This document shows positions 60,086-64,000 of a stretch of DNA of 64,000 nt, piece by piece. Numbering within the stretch: position 1 is the stretch's first letter; every line of letters starts with the position of its first letter. The stretch lies in the NCBI GenBank assembly GCA_934621505.1, contig CAKTUU010000008.1:1-64000 (forward strand), in the 5' to 3' direction. Origin of the DNA: an uncultured Clostridia bacterium. Its GTDB lineage: Bacteria > Bacillota > Clostridia > Christensenellales > Aristaeellaceae. The notes beneath the pieces were generated by a model. That model was given only the letters and a program-made list of their open reading frames with translations, was not told the DNA's origin and made no database searches. The translations under genes were made by a program, and so were the position numbers.

Positions 60086-61195
60086 TTACTCGACGTAGTC
60101 GATGTTCAGGTTCTCCAGACCGGCATCCTTCACAGCACCGTTCTCCATCACGGAGTTGTCGATGGTGATGGTGCCATCCTTGATGGCGGCCAGCTGAGCT
60201 TCATACTCTTCCACGGTGTAGTTCTCGAAGCTCCAAGTTTCGGTGGGCAGGCCAACGGAGTCGTCCTGAGCGCCCAGGCTGGTAGCAACATTGCCGATAT
60301 CGGCCCACTGACCGTCAAAGTACTTGGCGATGGCCCACTCGGTAGCGGACACCAGGCCCTTCAGAGCGGAGGTCACAACGGTGTCGGACTCGAAGCTCTG
60401 GTCCACGTCAACGCCCACAACAAAGGCGTCGTTGGCGGAAGCCGCGGCCACGATGGAAGCAAACATGCTGCCGCCGCAGGCGAAGATGATCTCGGTGCCG
60501 GACTCGTACCAGCCAGCGGCCAGAGTCTGCAGCTCGGGAGAAGCGGAGAAGGAAGCGCCGTACTGCCAGCTGTACTTCAGGTCAACGGTAACGCCCAGTT
60601 CCTTGGCAGCCGCGTTGGCGCCCTGAGCAAAGCCGTAGCCGTAACGGCAGCAGGCCTGGTTGGTGCCGCCGCCGCCGCCCAGGAAGCCCAGCTTGGTGAA
60701 GCCTTCCTTCACGACCGCGTAACCGGCCAGATAACCGCTCTGCTCTTCGCAGAAAGCGATGGGAGCCACGTTGTCCAGACCCAGAGGCCAACCGTCGATG
60801 AACACGAATTTGGTGTCGGTGAACTCGCTGGCGGCCTTTTCCAGAGCGGTGCCCTGCATGAAGCCGGCGCAAACCACGATCTGCGCGCCGCCCTCTACGG
60901 CAGCCTTCATGGCGTCGTAGCGGTCGTCATCGGTGGCCTGGTCGCCGTTGGCGGGCTGATAGTACTTGTAGGACAGGTTGTGAGCCACGGCGTAAGCCTT
61001 TACGCCGTTCCAGGTGCCCTGGTTGAAGCTCTTATCCTTCAGCTGACCGACGTCGGTTACGAAGGCGATATCATACTTGCCGTTTTCGGAAGTCATGTTG
61101 TCTTCGATGTCGTCAGGATTCACGGATTCGGCCACAGCGCCGAAGGTGAACACAAGCAGGGACAGGGCCAGAAGCATCGCAAGGATTTTCTTCAT
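60086..61195 (-). CDS. BMP family (PnrA/TmpC-like) nucleoside-binding protein
   Basis: A 369-residue exported receptor for an ABC nucleoside importer. The signal peptide MKKILAMLLALSLLVFTFGAVA lacks a lipobox. Family segments are DIAFVTDVGQLKDKSFNQGTWNGV, FVFIDGWPLGLDNVAPIAFCEEQSGYLAGY and IIFACGGSMF. GGAGG precedes ATG 61195. It lies downstream of a nucleoside-type permease on the same strand but has its own promoter, fitting high expression of the receptor. Confidence 0.93.
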   Translation of the reverse strand: MKKILAMLLALSLLVFTFGAVAESVNPDDIEDNMTSENGKYDIAFVTDVGQLKDKSFNQGTWNGVKAYAVAHNLSYKYYQPANGDQATDDDRYDAMKAAVEGGAQIVVCAGFMQGTALEKAASEFTDTKFVFIDGWPLGLDNVAPIAFCEEQSGYLAGYAVVKEGFTKLGFLGGGGGTNQACCRYGYGFAQGANAAAKELGVTVDLKYSWQYGASFSASPELQTLAAGWYESGTEIIFACGGSMFASIVAAASANDAFVVGVDVDQSFESDTVVTSALKGLVSATEWAIAKYFDGQWADIGNVATSLGAQDDSVGLPTETWSFENYTVEEYEAQLAAIKDGTITIDNSVMENGAVKDAGLENLNIDYVE

Positions 61196-61249
61196 TCCGG
61201 ATTTCCTCCTTGAATTGTGTTTCGTTTGTCCTTTTCGGACTACATGACA

Positions 61250-61278
61250 AGTATACCATGGTTCCGCCCATTATGCAA
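61250..61278 (-). promoter_or_regulatory. Promoter of the BMP-family gene
   Basis: Minus strand TTGCAT (61273-61278), 17 bases, TGG-TATACT (61250-61255). Confidence 0.8.
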
Positions 61279-61348
61279 GGATGCATCCCAACCGTAAAAT
61301 GAATTTTTTAGAAATACGCCGTTAAAATGTTTCGCTTTTCACGGTTTT

Positions 61349-62599
61349 TTATCCTTTTCCCGCAAGCCAGCCGCTGGCGGCGGCAAACATCAGGTTGAAC
61401 CCGCCGCAGCCCCCGTCCACATTCAGGATTTCACCGGCGGCGTATAAGCCCGGGCACAGACGGCTTTCCAGGGTCAGCGGGTCAAAATCGCCGGTCAGCG
61501 CGCCGCCGGCCGTCACCTGAGCCGCCTCAAAGCCCCGGCAGCCCCGCACCTTCAGGCGAAAATCGCAAATCGCCCGCGCCAGTTCTTCCAGCCGCCCGGC
61601 AGCGTCCGCCGGGTTCATACCGCAGCGCTTCAGCAGCGCTCCCGCCAGCCCGGGGGCCGCCGCGCCGGTCAGCAGCTCCCCGGCTGTTAAGCCCGGCCGG
61701 GTCAGGCAGCGGCGTTTCAGCCATTCCATAGCTTTGGGCGCGTCCATTCGCTCCCCCGTCACCCCCGGCGACAGGTTGATGGACAGGTTTGCGCCTTCCA
61801 CGGCAAAACGTCCCAGCTGCATGGCCGCAATCCCGCTGACGCCATCCGCCGCGAACAAAACCTCGCCCCGGCTTTGCCAGCTTTGTCCGCCAGCCGTCAG
61901 GCAAAGCTCCGCCCGGGCCCGCTGGCCCTCCAGCCCTTGCAGGGGGCCGGTTTCCGTCACCAGGGCGCACAGGGCCGGACGGGGCGTTTCCAGCCGGTGC
62001 CCAAAGCCGGTCAGCAGCCCATAGGCGCTGCCGTCCGTGCCGTGCATGGGCGACGCCGCGCCGCCAGCCGCCACAATCACCCGGTCGCAGGTCATTTTCC
62101 AGGCTTCCTGCGCCAGAGCCGCGCCGGGCTTGGCCTTGCCGCTTTTGCGCAAAGTGTCCGGCTGATACAGCGTATGCGTGCCCTCCGCCTGAAAACGCCC
62201 GCCGCTTTGGGTCAGCCGGTTCACCTGTACGGCGGTGTGTATTTCAACGCCCTGCCGGGTCGCCTCCAGCAGCAGCGCGTCTACCGCCGCCGCCGCCAGA
62301 AAGCAGGCGGGGTACATTCGGCCCTCGTTTTCCGGAACCAGCGGTACCCCCAGCCGCTCCCACAGGGCCCGGATTTCCTGAGCGGGCATCTGTTCCAGCA
62401 CCTGACGGGCAAAATCCGCGTCCCCATAAAAATCCAACGGGCCCACATTCAGCAGGTTACCCCGTCCATTGCCGGTAACCCCAAGCTTTTTCAGCGGTTT
62501 GCGTCCCCGCTCCGCCACGGCGACCCGGTCCCCCCGCCGCGCCGCGGCAATGGCGGCGAACATTCCCGCCGCCCCTCCGCCTATAACCAGCGTATGCAT
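61349..62599 (-). CDS. BaiN/HI0933-like FAD-dependent oxidoreductase
   Basis: A 416-residue flavoprotein. The N-terminal FAD motif is VIGGGAAGMFAAIAAARRG, followed by KKLGVTGNGRGNLLN, characteristic of the HI0933/BaiN family, and the C-terminal AAGEILNVDGGCGGFNLMFAAASGWLAG. Family members include the bile-acid 3-dehydro-4-reductase BaiN, but most have no known substrate. ATG 62599 shares a base with the stop of the cysteine-rich gene (TGATG). Confidence 0.92.
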   Translation of the reverse strand: MHTLVIGGGAAGMFAAIAAARRGDRVAVAERGRKPLKKLGVTGNGRGNLLNVGPLDFYGDADFARQVLEQMPAQEIRALWERLGVPLVPENEGRMYPACFLAAAAVDALLLEATRQGVEIHTAVQVNRLTQSGGRFQAEGTHTLYQPDTLRKSGKAKPGAALAQEAWKMTCDRVIVAAGGAASPMHGTDGSAYGLLTGFGHRLETPRPALCALVTETGPLQGLEGQRARAELCLTAGGQSWQSRGEVLFAADGVSGIAAMQLGRFAVEGANLSINLSPGVTGERMDAPKAMEWLKRRCLTRPGLTAGELLTGAAAPGLAGALLKRCGMNPADAAGRLEELARAICDFRLKVRGCRGFEAAQVTAGGALTGDFDPLTLESRLCPGLYAAGEILNVDGGCGGFNLMFAAASGWLAGKG

Positions 62600-63108
62600 C
62601 ACAGCCGCCTCATTTCATCCAGCAGAAGCTGCTCGTTTTCCAAAGCCTGACGGGTCTGGTCATTTTGCATCAGGATGGCTCCGGCCCGCTCCACCGCCGC
62701 GATAAAGTCCCGGCTCATGGCTCTGAGCCCACCCTGCTCCAGCAGCGGGCACACCGCCCAGGCCCGTGGGTCCAGCTCCGCCACGGCGCGGTTTTCCTCC
62801 ATGCGAACCCGCAGCGGGAACAGGCGGCAGGCCAGCGGCCGATGCTGCCGTTGGCACTGGCCGCGGCACACCAGCCTCCACCCGCCCTGATACAGCGTGT
62901 CGTCCCTGACCAGATGAAAGGCGAAGCCCTCCATGGGCTGACTGTACAGCGCTTCCTCCCCGGGAAACAGCAGCATGCCGTTTTCGCCGGTATCGTCATC
63001 CTGGCAGCACGCCCCGCCGCAAACCCGGCCGCAGTTGGTTTTCAGCGGGGTCAGGGTTTCCAGCTCCGCCCGGGCGGAAAGCACCGCCTGCAAAGGATTT
63101 TGTTCCAT
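62599..63108 (-). CDS. Cysteine-rich protein, possible metal-chelating (YkgJ-like)
   Basis: A 169-residue cytosolic protein with two cysteine clusters, NCGRVCGGACC (about residues 25-35) and CRGQCQRQHRPLACRLFP (about 80-97). The pattern recalls the YkgJ-type zinc- or iron-chelating domain. AGGAGGAAG precedes ATG 63108, and it is translationally coupled to the flavoprotein gene. Function unknown; a shared redox or metal-related role with the flavoprotein is a reasonable guess. Confidence 0.72.
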   Translation of the reverse strand: MEQNPLQAVLSARAELETLTPLKTNCGRVCGGACCQDDDTGENGMLLFPGEEALYSQPMEGFAFHLVRDDTLYQGGWRLVCRGQCQRQHRPLACRLFPLRVRMEENRAVAELDPRAWAVCPLLEQGGLRAMSRDFIAAVERAGAILMQNDQTRQALENEQLLLDEMRRL

Positions 63109-63128
63109 ACTTCTTCCTCCTGTGAATC

Positions 63129-63160
63129 AAAACCACCCCAACCGTCATCGATTGGGGTGG
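63129..63160 (-). terminator. Terminator after the nucleoside-type permease
   Basis: Stem CCACCCCAA / TTGGGGTGG (63133-63160, 10-base loop) followed on the minus strand by TTTTG. It separates the permease from the cysteine-rich gene. Confidence 0.83.
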
Positions 63161-63179
63161 AAGCGTCAGATCAGGCGTT

Positions 63180-64000
63180 TTACCGGCTGCCTTTGTCGTA
63201 GGGAATGCCCTCGGCCTTGGGAGCCCGGGAACTCTTGGACGTAAAGGCCAGCACAATCAGCGTAATCAGGTAGGGCAGCAGGCGGTAGAAATGGGAGCTG
63301 ACGCCGATTTGGCCCAGCAGCGCGATTCCATCGCCGTTAACATCCAAGGTGGAATAGCTGACGGCAACGCACTTGAACAGGCCGAACAGCAGCGCGCCCA
63401 GGGCCACGTTCAGGGGCTTCCAGTTACCAAAGATCATAACCGCCAGAGCCAGGAAGCCAAAGCCCGCCACATCGCCGTTGGAGGAGCAGTTGGCGGTGGT
63501 CAGGGCGTACACAAAGCCGCCCATGCCCGCCAGCGCGCCGGAGATGGTAACGCCCGCGTAGCGCATACGCACCACATTGATGCCCAGGCTGTCCGAAGCC
63601 TGCGGGTTTTCACCGCAGGAGCGCAGCCGCAGGCCAAAGCGGGTTTTGTACAGGATGACCGCCAGCACGATGTAAATGATGATGCATAGATAGGTGGCAA
63701 AGTACACCTTGTTCAGGAAGGTATCCGCAAAGAAGCCGATGGGATCCGTGCGGCCATAACCGAACATGCTCTTTTTCACCATGAACCAGCCGGCGCTGTC
63801 GCCGGTGGCCATTTGCAGGGTGTTCTGCTGGGCGATCAGCCGGATGAAGAACAGCACCAGCGCGGGGGCCATCAGGTTCAGGGCGGTACCGCCGATGGTC
63901 TGGTCCGCCTTCAGGTTAATGGCGGCAAAGGCCAAAAGCAGGGAAAACAGCGCTCCAAACACGGCGGCCACCAGCATGGCCAGGGCCATAAACCCTTGCA
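63180..64000 (-). CDS. ABC transporter permease, nucleoside type (N-terminus outside window)
   Basis: The frame ends at 63180 and is open to the right edge, so at least 270 residues are seen and the N-terminus is missing. Membrane segments, RLRSCGENPQASDSLGINVVRMRY and GALAGMGGFVYALT match the second permease subunit of BMP-linked nucleoside importers (NupQ/YufQ-like, branched-chain permease clan). The ATPase and first permease are expected just beyond the edge. The receptor lies 2 kb downstream at 60086-61195. Confidence 0.9.
   Translation of the reverse strand, partial: QGFMALAMLVAAVFGALFSLLLAFAAINLKADQTIGGTALNLMAPALVLFFIRLIAQQNTLQMATGDSAGWFMVKKSMFGYGRTDPIGFFADTFLNKVYFATYLCIIIYIVLAVILYKTRFGLRLRSCGENPQASDSLGINVVRMRYAGVTISGALAGMGGFVYALTTANCSSNGDVAGFGFLALAVMIFGNWKPLNVALGALLFGLFKCVAVSYSTLDVNGDGIALLGQIGVSSHFYRLLPYLITLIVLAFTSKSSRAPKAEGIPYDKGSR

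Overview
This window is a GC-rich chromosomal segment from a member of the Firmicutes, most likely class Clostridia. The evidence is strong AGGAGG ribosome-binding sites, sigma-A promoters with 17-base spacers, a SAM-I riboswitch in front of metK, an rpsM-rpsK-rpsD-rpoA-rplQ ribosomal cluster, a BceRS-BceAB type peptide-resistance module and a class-B sortase-like protein. The exported proteins and the enlarged L17 suggest an uncultured gut or rumen lineage, perhaps related to Christensenellales; that last step is inference. The segment looks like core and niche-adaptation chromosome. I see no phage, plasmid, IS transposase, CRISPR array, tRNA or rRNA gene.

Layout. 1-2570: feoA-feoA-feoB iron uptake, cut by the left edge, with a promoter covered by inverted repeats. 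2820-6135: a TAXI-type TRAP transporter. 6180-8320: a GH20 hexosaminidase and an alkyltransferase-like protein. 8339-9820: SAM riboswitch and metK. 9842-10510: a decayed GNAT gene and a structured RNA candidate. 10550-14380: GntR regulator, oligoendopeptidase and CCA-adding enzyme. 14388-19780: a ferric-iron-type ABC importer (permease, ATPase, binding protein) and a LysR regulator. 19827-21490: a MATE exporter behind an attenuator-like leader. 21557-26322: response regulator, kinase, ABC ATPase, FtsX-type permease and a small membrane protein. 26392-30684: a DUF2974 lipase-like protein, a catalytically dead sortase-like membrane protein and a DUF1015 protein.

30690-35340 holds a dispersed repeat, an SH3-domain protein, rluD, lspA, a DUF5665 protein and a GT-C membrane protein. 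35343-38620 is the ribosomal alpha-type operon behind a long folded leader. 38666-41000 is serine synthesis (serC-serA). 41128-46640: an exported protein, a GtrB-like glycosyltransferase, pfkA, an AraC regulator and a metallophosphoesterase. 46655-48910: flavin reductase, YjjG-like HAD and a DMT transporter. 48955-57080 is an envelope-polysaccharide neighbourhood (two GT-C proteins, UDP-glucose dehydrogenase, an O-antigen-ligase-like protein) mixed with an MBL hydrolase, rpiB and thrE. 57095-59850: a second repeat copy, a DUF11 protein and a second MATE exporter. 60036-64000: a BMP nucleoside-binding protein, a BaiN-like flavoprotein, a cysteine-rich protein and a nucleoside-type permease cut by the right edge.

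The most unusual signals are non-coding. (1) A repeat of about 157 bases sits between two locus-specific copies of a terminator hairpin at two places in opposite orientations, with a partial copy at a third terminator. (2) The first MATE gene has a leader with mutually exclusive anti-antiterminator, antiterminator and terminator pairings that I cannot match to a known riboswitch. (3) The rpsM operon has a leader whose first bases pair with bases about 160 nt downstream. (4) A 6S-like structured RNA lies at 10287-10506. Among proteins, the sortase-like domain with all three catalytic residues replaced and the absence of lipoboxes in every exported binding protein stand out.
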